NCBI RefSeq assembly: GCF_002895435.1
Contig: NZ_POYJ01000006.1
Span: 124,001-188,000 of the forward strand
Direction of reading: 5' to 3'
DNA: 64,000 nucleotides
Origin: Aquimarina sediminis
GTDB lineage: Bacteria > Bacteroidota > Bacteroidia > Flavobacteriales > Flavobacteriaceae
In this document: positions 26,532-35,791 of the stretch, one piece after another
Numbering within the stretch: the first letter of the stretch is position 1
Layout of the letters: each line of letters starts with the position of its first letter
Notes under the pieces: generated by a model
Seen by the model: the letters and a program-made list of their open reading frames with translations, nothing else
What the model was told of the DNA's origin: nothing
The model's database searches: none
Program-made: the position numbers and the translations under genes

Positions 26532-27197
26532 TCAAAACGGTATCAAAAGATACATAAGGAGAAATGTAGATAGTATTTCTATCGATCCGCGATAAAGTTT
26601 AACTTTTTTATCAAGTTCAAACTGTTTAAGGATTCTAGATATCACTACTCTTGTTGTTCCCAACTCATTGGCAAGTTCTTGATGTGATATTCTTATCATA
26701 TTATCTGGCTGCTTTAAAACTTTGGATTCAAGATATCTCAAAACTCTTTTATCAACATGATCAAAGGCAACACTCTTAAATGTATTTAACAATTCATCAT
26801 ACCTGTTTCTAAATGTTCTGATTACAAAATCATTCCATGATGAATATTCTTTTTGCCATTGCGCTATATATCTTGTGGGCACAATCAAAGCTTCAGTTTT
26901 TTCAACCGCCACAGCCTGAGAAGGGCTCTTATCATTGAAAAAACTAGCAGATAATGACATCATACAGGTTTGCTTTGGTTTGACATAATACAAAAGTATC
27001 TCTCTATCTTCCTTTGTCTGAAATACCCTTATTACCCCAGTTACTACAATAGGAACCACCTTTACAAATTGCCCTTCTCTCACAATTACTTCATCCTTAT
27101 CAAATGTTTTTAGCTCGCAGTTTGCCATAATTTCTTCTCGAAGTTTTGGTTCGTTGAAGAGATTAACACTACTTAATATATCATTAGTTAGAGTCAT
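26532..27197 (-). CDS. Crp/Fnr-family transcriptional regulator
   Basis: A 221-aa regulator. The cyclic-nucleotide-binding-like beta barrel spans about 20-120 (KDEVIVREGQFVKVVPIVVT, REILLYYVKPKQTCMMSLSA). The C-terminal winged helix (about 150-212) contains the recognition region ISHQELANELGTTRVVISRI. No N-terminal Fnr-type Cys cluster is present and the cAMP-contacting RxS motif is not obvious, so the effector is unknown. Its upstream region contains an array of ten 21-bp repeats beginning about 85 bp before its start. Confidence 0.9.
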   Translation of the reverse strand: MTLTNDILSSVNLFNEPKLREEIMANCELKTFDKDEVIVREGQFVKVVPIVVTGVIRVFQTKEDREILLYYVKPKQTCMMSLSASFFNDKSPSQAVAVEKTEALIVPTRYIAQWQKEYSSWNDFVIRTFRNRYDELLNTFKSVAFDHVDKRVLRYLESKVLKQPDNMIRISHQELANELGTTRVVISRILKQFELDKKVKLYRGSIEILSTFLLMYLLIPF

Positions 27198-27281
27198 GTT
27201 AAGATAATTCTGTATAACAAAGATATATAAGTAGATATAAGCACAATTAAAAACTTTTTCTATTTAAGTGTATTGTGGCGT

Positions 27282-27502
27282 AACCTTACATTACACCAAT
27301 ACAACCTAACATTGTAGCAATATAAACTAACATTGAGGTAAAGTAACCTGACATTGCTGTGATATAACCATACATTACTACAACGTTACCTTACGTTGTG
27401 ATAATATAACCTGACATTATGGTGATGTAACCTGACATTGCAGCGAAGTAAACTTACATTGCGGTAAAATAACCTGACGTTGCAGTAATGTAATCCATTG
27501 TT
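27282..27502. repeat. Tandem array of ten 21-bp repeats
   Basis: Units start at 27282, 27303, 27324, 27345, 27366, 27387, 27408, 27429, 27450 and 27471, with a partial unit at 27492. The period is exactly 21 bp with no indels. The consensus is about AACCTGACATTGCAGTAATRT; the first half (AACCTNACATTG) is best conserved. Units differ at 2-8 positions, so the array is old rather than freshly slipped. Every frame I checked meets stops, so it is not coding. It lies between the 101-codon acidic protein gene and the Crp/Fnr gene, both on the minus strand. Confidence 0.9.
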
Positions 27503-27548
27503 GCATAATCTATCAAATAACAAAATATACCTATAAAGACACTACGTA

Positions 27549-27848
27549 TCACTTGTCATTCCCATTAATATCCTCAGAGTCTACGGGAACAGGGATTTCT
27601 GCAGTAGTATTATCATTATCATCTTCATCGTCATCTTCAAAATTTTGCATCGTATCGGCCAGTCGTTTGCTAATCTTAACCAGATAAATAGTATCTTCTG
27701 TCTTTACTTCTACAGCTTCAATAGCTTCGTTATGCTGGTTTCTAAATGAAATGATATCGTTATCATTATATCCGTCAGGAAATTTTTCTACAAGAAGATT
27801 TAAAATATTCTTATTCAATTTTTTGTAATCAACAATTACTCTTCTCAT
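27549..27848 (-). CDS. Conserved acidic protein of unknown function
   Basis: About 99 aa from MRRVIVDYKKLNKNILNLLV; an ATG two codons upstream (27854) is an alternative start. The N-terminal 70 residues look folded (FPDGYNDNDIISFRNQHNEA, YLVKISKRLADTMQNF). The C-terminal 30 are strongly acidic (DDDEDDND and onward). I believe similar proteins are common in Flavobacteriaceae, with no assigned function. The 320 bp upstream (27855-28174), shared with the divergent BCCT gene, is AT-rich and holds no ORF or clear hairpin. Confidence 0.75.
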   Translation of the reverse strand: MRRVIVDYKKLNKNILNLLVEKFPDGYNDNDIISFRNQHNEAIEAVEVKTEDTIYLVKISKRLADTMQNFEDDDEDDNDNTTAEIPVPVDSEDINGNDK

Positions 27849-28174
27849 GAGCATATAGGTTTAATAGTTAGTAGCACAAACATTATCTACATTTAGTATA
27901 TCATACTAAATGGTATCATTTTCTATTATAAGCCTTAGGATATAGCAGTTTATCCCAGGTAATTATCAATTGAGCATATAATTATTTCACTGAGTAATTT
28001 GTCATTACAAGCTAAATAAAAAAATTGAAACTTTTTGAAATCCTATTTAAAAAAATAATTATTTTTTCGATTTTTTACTTGTTAAAAATTAGAAGTTTCT
28101 CATCTATCCTAAACTATTCTCAAAACTTTTTAAGACATTTATAATTATAATCAAAAGAGCATAAAAGATTCTAT

Positions 28175-29698
28175 ATGAAGGTCGACTTTAAGAAAAATAG
28201 CTTACTGTATATTTCTTTAGGGATATTAATTTTCTTTTCTTTTTTCTTATACTTTTTTACGCTAGAAACCTATGAAGGGATTGAGTCTTTTTCGGTTTAT
28301 ATTCGTCAACTATTCGGTAGATTTTACTTATGGCTGGGGTTGGCATGTGTCTTACTTCTTATGGTTATGGCTTTTTCTTCCTGGGGAAAAAGGCGGCTTG
28401 GTAAAGTAACTGATCGACCACAGTTTTCGAGACTTGCCTGGATCTCTATGTTATACAGTGCAGGAATGGGAGCAGGAATATTACTACGTGCTGTGCAAGA
28501 ACCTGTATTTATGAGATATAATCCTCCTATCGATAATGGAGCTGATGCAGCAACAATAGCTTTAGAATACACTTTCTATCAATGGGGCTTTACTGCCTGG
28601 GCATTTTATGCCGTCTTTGCCATTACCGTGGGGTACTACTTATTTATACAATCAAAAAAGGTACTGTCCAGTAGTGCTTTTTCTTCTATAGAGCACTTGG
28701 TCAATAATAAGAAAATTAGTACCACTATCCTCGGTAGTATCGATATCCTAGCTATTCTTACCACAGTATTTGGTCTGGTCGCTGCCATTGGATTAGGAAC
28801 TACGCAAATAGAAGGTGGATTAAATCATTTATTTAATATAGATTTTGGTCTTAAAGGCACTATTATCATGCTTATCATTATTTCGATCTTAGCATTTATC
28901 TCTGTTTATAGAGGTGTCAACAAGGGCATTAAGATTATTTCTACCTGGAATATTTATATAACCATAGGTCTTTTATTTTTTGTATTCCTGCAAAGTGATA
29001 TTTTGTCGATTACAACTCGGTTTTTTGCTTCATTATATCAATATATTATTGATTTTATTCCGTTGAGTCTGGCATATGGCAAATATAATCCTGGTGAAGT
29101 ATTCTTAACAGATTGGACTTATTATTATTGGGCTTTTTGGCTTGCCTGGGCGCCTTTTACAGGTATTTTTATTGCTCGAATCTCAAAAGGGCGCACAATT
29201 AGAGAAATTATAATAGGTGTACTTCTTGTACCCTCTCTAGGTACTTTCTTCTGGTTTACCACATTTGGAGAATCTGCTTTTTTGATTATCGAAAATATTG
29301 GTGAATATCAATGTCAATTTGATAACGTATTTAGCTCTATATTTATCTTTTTTGAAAATTACCCTTTTCAGGGGTTTATTAATACTCTCACTATTCTTTT
29401 ATTAATAAGTTTTTTGATCACATCACTAGATTCTGCCATTTTTGTCTTAAGCATGTTTACGGATAATGGTAAACAAGAACCCTCAAAAAAACATCGTCTT
29501 TTATGGAGTATTATACTCGTTATCTTTTCGGTAGGTATTGTTTTATTAGGAAATTCCAGAACCGATATTAATGTCTTAATCGCCATGCAAAAATTACTCA
29601 TTATCACCTCCTTACCGTTTGCATTATTAATGGTTGCTATGATTGGATTGTTTATTAAAGACTTTATAAAAAAACAAGAAACACACCTTTCCAAATAA
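28175..29698 (+). CDS. BCCT-family transporter (betaine/carnitine/choline type)
   Basis: Inner-membrane secondary transporter of 507 aa with about 12 transmembrane segments. Family features are WISMLYSAGMGAGILLRAVQ, QWGFTAWAFYAVFAITVGYY and TYYYWAFWLAWAPFTGIFIA, the last containing the aromatic substrate-box region. Substrates of this family are quaternary ammonium solutes used in osmoprotection, which fits a marine organism; the exact substrate is not readable. The RAVQEP stretch differs from the usual GVAEP of the first half, so substrate or coupling may differ. A penicillin-binding protein gene follows 33 bp later. Confidence 0.9.
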   Translation: MKVDFKKNSLLYISLGILIFFSFFLYFFTLETYEGIESFSVYIRQLFGRFYLWLGLACVLLLMVMAFSSWGKRRLGKVTDRPQFSRLAWISMLYSAGMGAGILLRAVQEPVFMRYNPPIDNGADAATIALEYTFYQWGFTAWAFYAVFAITVGYYLFIQSKKVLSSSAFSSIEHLVNNKKISTTILGSIDILAILTTVFGLVAAIGLGTTQIEGGLNHLFNIDFGLKGTIIMLIIISILAFISVYRGVNKGIKIISTWNIYITIGLLFFVFLQSDILSITTRFFASLYQYIIDFIPLSLAYGKYNPGEVFLTDWTYYYWAFWLAWAPFTGIFIARISKGRTIREIIIGVLLVPSLGTFFWFTTFGESAFLIIENIGEYQCQFDNVFSSIFIFFENYPFQGFINTLTILLLISFLITSLDSAIFVLSMFTDNGKQEPSKKHRLLWSIILVIFSVGIVLLGNSRTDINVLIAMQKLLIITSLPFALLMVAMIGLFIKDFIKKQETHLSK

Positions 29699-29731
29699 TA
29701 TGGGTTTTTCAACGTTATGTAAGTCGGTATT

Positions 29732-31972
29732 ATGATTATGATAAAGACATTATTACAAAAAAGGGGGGTAAAATGGTCTGTTTTTATTTTGATTGGATTC
29801 ATATGTACAGGCATCTGCTTCTACCTTAGTATTTATTTTGGTTTTTTTGGAAAACTCCCCAGTAAAGAAGAATTAAGCTCATTAAAACAAGCTGAGGCTA
29901 CACAGGTACTTGACAAAGATGGTCATCTAATTGGTAAATATTATATCTATGACAGACAACCCATAACCTACAAAGATCTACCTCAGCATCTAATAGATGC
30001 ACTTATAGCTACCGAAGATGTACGGTTTTATGAGCACGATGGTGTAGATAACACAAGTTTGTTACGAGTTTTTTTTAAAACCATTTTATTACAGGATAAA
30101 TCCTCTGGTGGAGGGAGTACCATAACCCTACAATTAGCAAAAAATCTATTTGGTAGAAAAAAGTATCGCCTGTTTAGTACGGTAATCAATAAATTAAAAG
30201 AATCCTTTATTGCAAAAAGGATAGAAGATATATATTCTAAGGAAGAAATCCTTACCTTATATTTTAACACAGTTCCTTTTTCTGATAATACCTATGGGAT
30301 TGAAAGTGCCTCACGTAAATTCTTTAACAAATCCACATACCAGTTAACACTCTCTGAAGCTGCCACACTCATCGGAACACTAAAAGCAAATCATAGCTAT
30401 AATCCCAGACTTTTTAGAGAACGAAGCCAATTAAGAAGAGATGTTGTCCTTCAACAAATGGTAAAATACCAATATATCAGTCCTCATCGTTCTAATCAGG
30501 CAATGAGCCACCCCATTACCTTGGATTACCAATACTTTAATCACGATCTAGGATTGGCTCCTTATTTTAGAGAAGAAGTCAAAAAAGAACTTTCCCAAAT
30601 TTTAGAAAAGTATAAAAAACCGGATAGTACCCTCTATGATATCTATAACGATGGTTTAATTGTACATACTACTCTGGACTACAAAATGCAATCTCTTGCC
30701 GAAGAAGCTATGAAAGAACATATGCCAGTATTACAAGAACAATATGAAAAATCCTATGGTACCGATGCCCCATGGAAAAATGATCAAGCTCTCGTACAAA
30801 ATGCTATAAAAAACCTTACCATCTATAATGTATATAAAGAGCAAGGTCTTACCGAAACTCAAATCGAAGATTCTCTTTCGATCAAAAAGAATCTTGAATT
30901 ATTTGAATGGAATAACAATATCACCCAAAAAGCATCTTCTCTTGATAGTATCCAACACTACCTAAAGTTTTTAAACACAGGAATGATAGCTATCGAGCCT
31001 ACGACAGGGGCTGTAAAAGTATACATTGGAGGTATTGACTATCGGTATTTTAAATATGATCATGTTTCTCAAAGTGAGCGGCAGGTCGGATCTACCTTTA
31101 AGCCTTTTGTATATACAGCGGCTATAGAAAACGGGATGAAACCATGTTCATATTTTTCTACCAAAGAGATTACCTATACCAATTTGAAAAACTGGACTCC
31201 CAAAAATGCTTCAATACAAAATGATCCTCATCTTAATTTTACACTCGAAAAAGCATTAAGTAACTCTGTAAATACCATTGCTGTAAAGGTTTTAAACGAA
31301 GTGGGGATACCTACTGTAGTAGATCAAGTAAAAAAATTGGGAGTGACTACTCCCCTTTCTGAAGAACCTGCGATGGCACTGGGTACAGATGGTATCAAAT
31401 TAAAAGAATTGGCGGGAGCCTATGCCAGTTATGTCAATAAAGGAAAAAGTGTAAAACCCTATTATATTTCAAAAATCGAAGATAAACACGGTAAGCTTAT
31501 AGCCTCTTTTGAGCCTCGTATAGCAGATTCCTCTGCCTATAGTGACTATACCAGACAAGTCATATTAAAAATGATGAAATCTACCGTCGATGAAGGTACT
31601 GCTACTCGTTTAAGAACAACCTACAAGCTCAAGAATGAAATCGCCGGCAAAACAGGAACCACCCAAGATAATAAAGATGGATGGTTTATTGGCATTACAC
31701 CAAAATTAGTAACCGTGACCTGGGTAGGAAATGACAATTACAATATAGGTTTTAAAACTACCGCATTGGGTCAGGGAGCTAATACTGCCCTACCGATTTT
31801 TGCCAAGCTATATCAAAAAATGAATAAGGACACTACTTTTGATGTTTATACCAAAAGTAAATTTGAGAAAATACCAGAACAGATTTTAAAAGACCTGAAC
31901 TGTAAACCCGAAAAAAGAGATAACTTTTTTAAACGCCTTTTTGGTAAAAAGAAGAAAAAGAGAGTTTTTTAG
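29732..31972 (+). CDS. Class A penicillin-binding protein (PBP1a-like)
   Basis: Bifunctional peptidoglycan synthase of 746 aa. An N-terminal transmembrane anchor (about 12-33) is followed by the GT51 glycosyltransferase domain with ATEDVRFYEHDGVD and GGGSTITLQLAKNLFGRKK. The transpeptidase domain has the active-site SxxK in VGSTFKPFVY, the SxN in LSNSVNTIAV, and KTGTTQDNKDGWF. A basic tail (KRLFGKKKKKRVF) ends the protein. It may be transcribed with the BCCT gene. Confidence 0.95.
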   Translation: MIMIKTLLQKRGVKWSVFILIGFICTGICFYLSIYFGFFGKLPSKEELSSLKQAEATQVLDKDGHLIGKYYIYDRQPITYKDLPQHLIDALIATEDVRFYEHDGVDNTSLLRVFFKTILLQDKSSGGGSTITLQLAKNLFGRKKYRLFSTVINKLKESFIAKRIEDIYSKEEILTLYFNTVPFSDNTYGIESASRKFFNKSTYQLTLSEAATLIGTLKANHSYNPRLFRERSQLRRDVVLQQMVKYQYISPHRSNQAMSHPITLDYQYFNHDLGLAPYFREEVKKELSQILEKYKKPDSTLYDIYNDGLIVHTTLDYKMQSLAEEAMKEHMPVLQEQYEKSYGTDAPWKNDQALVQNAIKNLTIYNVYKEQGLTETQIEDSLSIKKNLELFEWNNNITQKASSLDSIQHYLKFLNTGMIAIEPTTGAVKVYIGGIDYRYFKYDHVSQSERQVGSTFKPFVYTAAIENGMKPCSYFSTKEITYTNLKNWTPKNASIQNDPHLNFTLEKALSNSVNTIAVKVLNEVGIPTVVDQVKKLGVTTPLSEEPAMALGTDGIKLKELAGAYASYVNKGKSVKPYYISKIEDKHGKLIASFEPRIADSSAYSDYTRQVILKMMKSTVDEGTATRLRTTYKLKNEIAGKTGTTQDNKDGWFIGITPKLVTVTWVGNDNYNIGFKTTALGQGANTALPIFAKLYQKMNKDTTFDVYTKSKFEKIPEQILKDLNCKPEKRDNFFKRLFGKKKKKRVF

Positions 31973-32021
31973 AAGTCTTATATAAGTCAGAAGTAAAAGA
32001 TTTCTTTTCAAAAGAAAAATA

Positions 32022-32597
32022 TTATTCAGCAACTGTTCCATACTTTTTTACTAAAAATCTATGCAGTCTAAATGCTCCGAATCCTAACAAAATACCAATC
32101 GCCATACCAGTAACTACATCTCCTGGATAATGTACTCCCAGATAGATTCTACTATACCCCACAGTAATTGACCATATCACCATAAAAGGAAAAATATACT
32201 TTAAGTATTTCCTCAAGCTTAATCCTATAAAAAAGGCTAATGCCATAGAGCTTGCTGCATGACCAGAAAAATACCCATGTCTCCCACATCGTTCTGCTTT
32301 AATCCTAGCAAACTCTGCTACGCCATCAGCTCTACAAGGGCGTGGTCTCATAAAGAGTACATTTTTAAACAGGTTAGATAATTGATCTGTTGCAGTAATC
32401 AATAATGCTACCACCACCAAAGTAATGATCGTACCCCTAACCCCATAATATTTATAAAAAAAGAACAGTAAAAGAGCATATAATGGTATCTGATAAAATT
32501 TATTGGTCATAAATAACCAAAACCCATCCCATGAAGTGTTCCCTAGATTATTGAGATATAAAAAAAGATCTTTGTCAAATTGTATAAGTTCTTCCAT
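32022..32597 (-). CDS. PAP2-family membrane phosphatase
   Basis: A 191-aa membrane protein with about five transmembrane segments. The three phosphatase motifs are present: KNVLFMRPRPCR (KxxxxxxRP), YFSGHAASSMA (PSGH-like) and YSRIYLGVHYPGDVVTG (SRxxxxxHxxxD). In motif 2 the usual PSGH Pro-Ser is Phe-Ser. Likely substrates are undecaprenyl diphosphate or phosphatidyl phosphates; the choice between them is open. An acidic 75-aa gene lies 18 bp upstream on the same strand. Confidence 0.92.
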   Translation of the reverse strand: MEELIQFDKDLFLYLNNLGNTSWDGFWLFMTNKFYQIPLYALLLFFFYKYYGVRGTIITLVVVALLITATDQLSNLFKNVLFMRPRPCRADGVAEFARIKAERCGRHGYFSGHAASSMALAFFIGLSLRKYLKYIFPFMVIWSITVGYSRIYLGVHYPGDVVTGMAIGILLGFGAFRLHRFLVKKYGTVAE

Positions 32598-32615
32598 TTC
32601 TAAGATTTAAATACA

Positions 32616-32843
32616 TTAACCGTCGTAGCGTTCTATTTCTCGATCATAAAAGTCATTAGCAGATTGAAAAAGTTTCTCTGACTCTTCGAGTAATTCTTTT
32701 TCTTCACTTTTATCAAACTCTTCAAGCCATTCTACCTCATCGTTTTGCAGATTAATAATAAATCTGGGAAACTCGGTATGAATTACAAAAATAGCATCTG
32801 GATAATCAGTATTATCCCCTAATAAGAATTTTGGAAAGTCCAT
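32616..32843 (-). CDS. Conserved small acidic protein, 75 aa
   Basis: Starts MDFPKFLLGDNTDYPDAIFV and is rich in Glu, Asp and aromatic residues. No signal peptide or motif is seen. I believe similar proteins are common in flavobacteria, with unknown function. It is 18 bp upstream of the PAP2 phosphatase gene and probably co-transcribed with it. Confidence 0.75.
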   Translation of the reverse strand: MDFPKFLLGDNTDYPDAIFVIHTEFPRFIINLQNDEVEWLEEFDKSEEKELLEESEKLFQSANDFYDREIERYDG

Positions 32844-32919
32844 AATGAATACTTAAAAATTACAAAGTCTCAAAGGTACTATCTTTTCTTAGGTAAACCA
32901 TAGAATTATGATGTATCTA

Positions 32920-34005
32920 CTATTCAATTTTAATTTCTACTCTGTTATTCGATTCAGGGTCCAGATTAGAATCAGAAGTAACTATTGGTTTAGTATCACC
33001 TTCATATAAAACTTCTATCAAAGATTCGTCTATACCCTTCTCCACAAAGTATTTTTTTACATTACTGGCTCTCATGGCCGACATAATTTCATTTTCAAAA
33101 GATGAGCCTGCATCATCTGCATGACCAATAATTTTAACTGAATTTACTTTAAATATGGTTACATACTGAATATAAGTATCCAATTCTTTTTGAATTTCTT
33201 TATACGCTTCGCTTTCTCCTACCAAAAACTCTACAGGAGAAAAATCAAGTGCCATATTACAAATTTGATTAGGAACAAGGTTTTTTGGATCTCTCATTTC
33301 CATCAATAAAACATCATCAACAAAATAATAGGCAGTATCAAAACCAGTTCCTTTTACAGATTTTCCTTTTGGGCTATCAGAGAAATATCCCAGAGAGAGG
33401 TACTTTTCGGTTCCTTTTGCTCTATATACTCCACATACTTTTGCCCACCCTTTGGTATCACAAATCATTTTTGAAGATTCTATGTGTAAAGGAAATTTTG
33501 AAGTTTCTGTTATTTTTGGGCTTCTTGCCGTAAAGTAAGAACCTATAGATGATGTACAAGAATTTGAAATCCCTTCAGCCAAAGAAACATACATATGAAA
33601 ATAATAGTACTTTCCCTTGGTTAATGGTTGTTTCAATTTTGCGGTTACCCCTTCCTTGTAGGCACCCCCGGCAATATACATTCCTACTTTCCCTTCTCCA
33701 GTTCTGGGTTCTTGTGCTCCAAACTGTTTCAAAAAATTAGGAGCTTTGTGTATAAATCTGATATCTTCTAATTTCGGGTGATGCGCATCTGGAGAGTTTA
33801 TTGCAGCTTTCCAATCCTTGATAATTCCAAAATTTCGCATCTCCATATCCAATCTCTTAATAGCTGGGTTAATAGATTCAAAGCTCGGATTAGGTATAAG
33901 GTTTTGTTTTTGGCTATGGGTGAAATATTGACCTCTACTACTTTGAGTACTTAATACGATAAAAACAATAAGCAGTAGACAAAATTTAGAATTTGGGACT
34001 CTCAT
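32920..34005 (-). CDS. Secreted protein with C-terminal OmpA-like peptidoglycan-binding domain
   Basis: A 361-aa protein with signal peptide (residues 1-25, ending QSSRGQ). Residues about 35-235 form a beta-rich carbohydrate-binding-like region (NLIPNPSFESINPAIKRLDM, YYFVDDVLLMEM). The C-terminal OmpA domain (about 255-361) has VNSVKIIGHADDAGSSFENE and SAMRASNVKKYFVEKG. The usual GHTD is GHAD and the LSxxRA is MSAMRA, slightly divergent but with the peptidoglycan-contacting Asp and Arg kept. It probably links the outer membrane to the wall. Confidence 0.88.
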   Translation of the reverse strand: MRVPNSKFCLLLIVFIVLSTQSSRGQYFTHSQKQNLIPNPSFESINPAIKRLDMEMRNFGIIKDWKAAINSPDAHHPKLEDIRFIHKAPNFLKQFGAQEPRTGEGKVGMYIAGGAYKEGVTAKLKQPLTKGKYYYFHMYVSLAEGISNSCTSSIGSYFTARSPKITETSKFPLHIESSKMICDTKGWAKVCGVYRAKGTEKYLSLGYFSDSPKGKSVKGTGFDTAYYFVDDVLLMEMRDPKNLVPNQICNMALDFSPVEFLVGESEAYKEIQKELDTYIQYVTIFKVNSVKIIGHADDAGSSFENEIMSAMRASNVKKYFVEKGIDESLIEVLYEGDTKPIVTSDSNLDPESNNRVEIKIE

Positions 34006-34146
34006 TTTTTGTAATCTGTTTTTTTGGAAAGATAGTTAATTATTAGTTAATACCAAATAAACGCTATAAGTCTAAAAATGGTATCCTATCTTTCTTTAAT
34101 TTTTCAAAAACAGTTCAAAAACCCTGCCATTGCTGAAAAATCAAAG

Positions 34147-35532
34147 CTATTGAATTTTATTTTCGCGAATTAAAGCTTTTGTTAAATGATTAAATCTTGC
34201 ATATAATAATAGCGCAGAGACCGTAAGACCGGCTAGCAGCCCAATCCAAATTCCAGCACTTTTATATTCGGTATGCAACCCTAGATAATAACTAATCGGA
34301 AAACCTACAATCCAATACGCTATAAATGTAATCAGTGTTGGGATTTTAACATCCTGAAGACCACGTAAAGCTCCTAGTACGGTAACTTGTATTCCGTCGG
34401 AAATCTGAAATAGTGCCGCAATGATTAATAATTTGGCTGCAATAGTAATTACTTCGGTATTATCTGTTAGATTTGTGACATCCTTTACATCTACATCAAG
34501 ATAAATCTGAGGTAATAGTTTATTAAACAGAATAAAAAACAGTGCAAAAGCAGCTTCTATCAAAAAAGTAAGTAAAAAAATCGAAATAGCAATCCTTCTT
34601 AAATCTCTAAAATGCTGAAGTCCTTTTTGATTACCCACTCTAACCATCGCTGCGACACTCAATCCCATAGCAACCATAAATGTCATTGAGGCTAGGTTTA
34701 AAGCTATTTGATTTGCTGCCTGCGGGTTTTTGCCCAAAATCCCGGATAACCATATGGCTGCCGTGAAAATGGCAACTTCAAAAAACATTTGTAACGAAGA
34801 AGGGAAGCCCAATGCAATAATTTTATTTATCATCCCTTTTTCCAAAGTAAAAAACTTGATCTTAGTAACATAAGGATTCGATTTTTCTTTGTTTTTAAGA
34901 AATAACCATAAAAATATAACCATCACCAATCTCGAAGCAAGTGTACCTACAGCCGCCCCCACTATTCCCATCTCTGGAAATCCAAATTTCCCAAAAATCA
35001 ACACGTAGTTAAGAATAACGTTAACCAAATTTGCAACTAATGTAGCGTACATCGGGTATTTGGTCATTGACAACCCATCTGAAAATTGTTTTAATGCCTG
35101 AAAACTCACTAAAGGAATTAACGAAAAAGCAACCAGGTCAAGATACGGAATTGCCAATTCAACCACTTCTGTGGGCTGTTTCATAAGATACATAAGTGGC
35201 TTGGCAAGCAATATCAGTAAAAACAATACAACTCCCAGTGTGGTACATAAAACCAAACCATGCTTGAATGCTGACTTACCATTTACAAAATTATTCTCTC
35301 CATCTGCTTCTGCAACTAATGGGGTAATTGCAGTAGAAAAACCTATCCCAAAAGACATTGCTATAAACATAAAACTATTGCCCAGAGATACAGCAGCCAA
35401 CTCTGCTGTTCCTAATTGTCCCACCATGATATTATCGATTAACCCAACAAAGGTGTGCCCTAGCATGCCCATCATCACTGGAGCGGCTAATTTTAGGTTA
35501 TATCGAAACTCTTTGGTGTACTGCTGTAGCAT
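34147..35532 (-). CDS. MATE-family efflux transporter (NorM/DinF-like)
   Basis: Twelve transmembrane segments in about 461 aa. I set the start at 35532 (MLQQYTKEFRYNLKLAAPVM); an upstream ATG at 35571 adds 13 unlikely residues. Family features are FVGLIDNIMVGQLGTAELAA and SLGNSFMFIAMSFGIG in the first half and the repeat QMFFEVAIFTAAIWLSGILG in the second. These are cation-coupled drug or metabolite exporters. The gene is monocistronic. Confidence 0.92.
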   Translation of the reverse strand: MLQQYTKEFRYNLKLAAPVMMGMLGHTFVGLIDNIMVGQLGTAELAAVSLGNSFMFIAMSFGIGFSTAITPLVAEADGENNFVNGKSAFKHGLVLCTTLGVVLFLLILLAKPLMYLMKQPTEVVELAIPYLDLVAFSLIPLVSFQALKQFSDGLSMTKYPMYATLVANLVNVILNYVLIFGKFGFPEMGIVGAAVGTLASRLVMVIFLWLFLKNKEKSNPYVTKIKFFTLEKGMINKIIALGFPSSLQMFFEVAIFTAAIWLSGILGKNPQAANQIALNLASMTFMVAMGLSVAAMVRVGNQKGLQHFRDLRRIAISIFLLTFLIEAAFALFFILFNKLLPQIYLDVDVKDVTNLTDNTEVITIAAKLLIIAALFQISDGIQVTVLGALRGLQDVKIPTLITFIAYWIVGFPISYYLGLHTEYKSAGIWIGLLAGLTVSALLLYARFNHLTKALIRENKIQ

Positions 35533-35694
35533 TTTATAATTTTGAAGACGCAAAGGTATTAGAACCATCATAAATTAAGTGATTCTTATCGTATTTTTAA
35601 CGTTATAATCGGTTATTTAAATTTTTTCTAAAAGAAGAATATTTTCTATAACATCCAAAGCATGCATTAATCAAATTAAAATCTCAAATAAAAA

Positions 35695-35728
35695 AGAAAA
35701 CCCGAGAGTAATTAACTCCCGGGGTATT
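35695..35728 (-). terminator. Terminator of the PPK2-M28 peptidase operon
   Basis: On the minus strand CCCGGGAGT pairs with ACTCTCGGG (35719-35711 region with 35709-35701), followed by TTTTCTTTTTT. Confidence 0.75.
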
Positions 35729-35791
35729 TTAGAATAAGTTATTATTTTAAAAACCTGTTTTATATAACAAGTAATTTCCAAAAAGGTATTG

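Noticed and set aside
27282..27502. CRISPR array or repeat protein gene
   Set aside because: Repeats are directly adjacent with no unique spacers, 21 bp is too short for a CRISPR repeat-spacer unit, no cas genes are near, and the frames checked contain stops.
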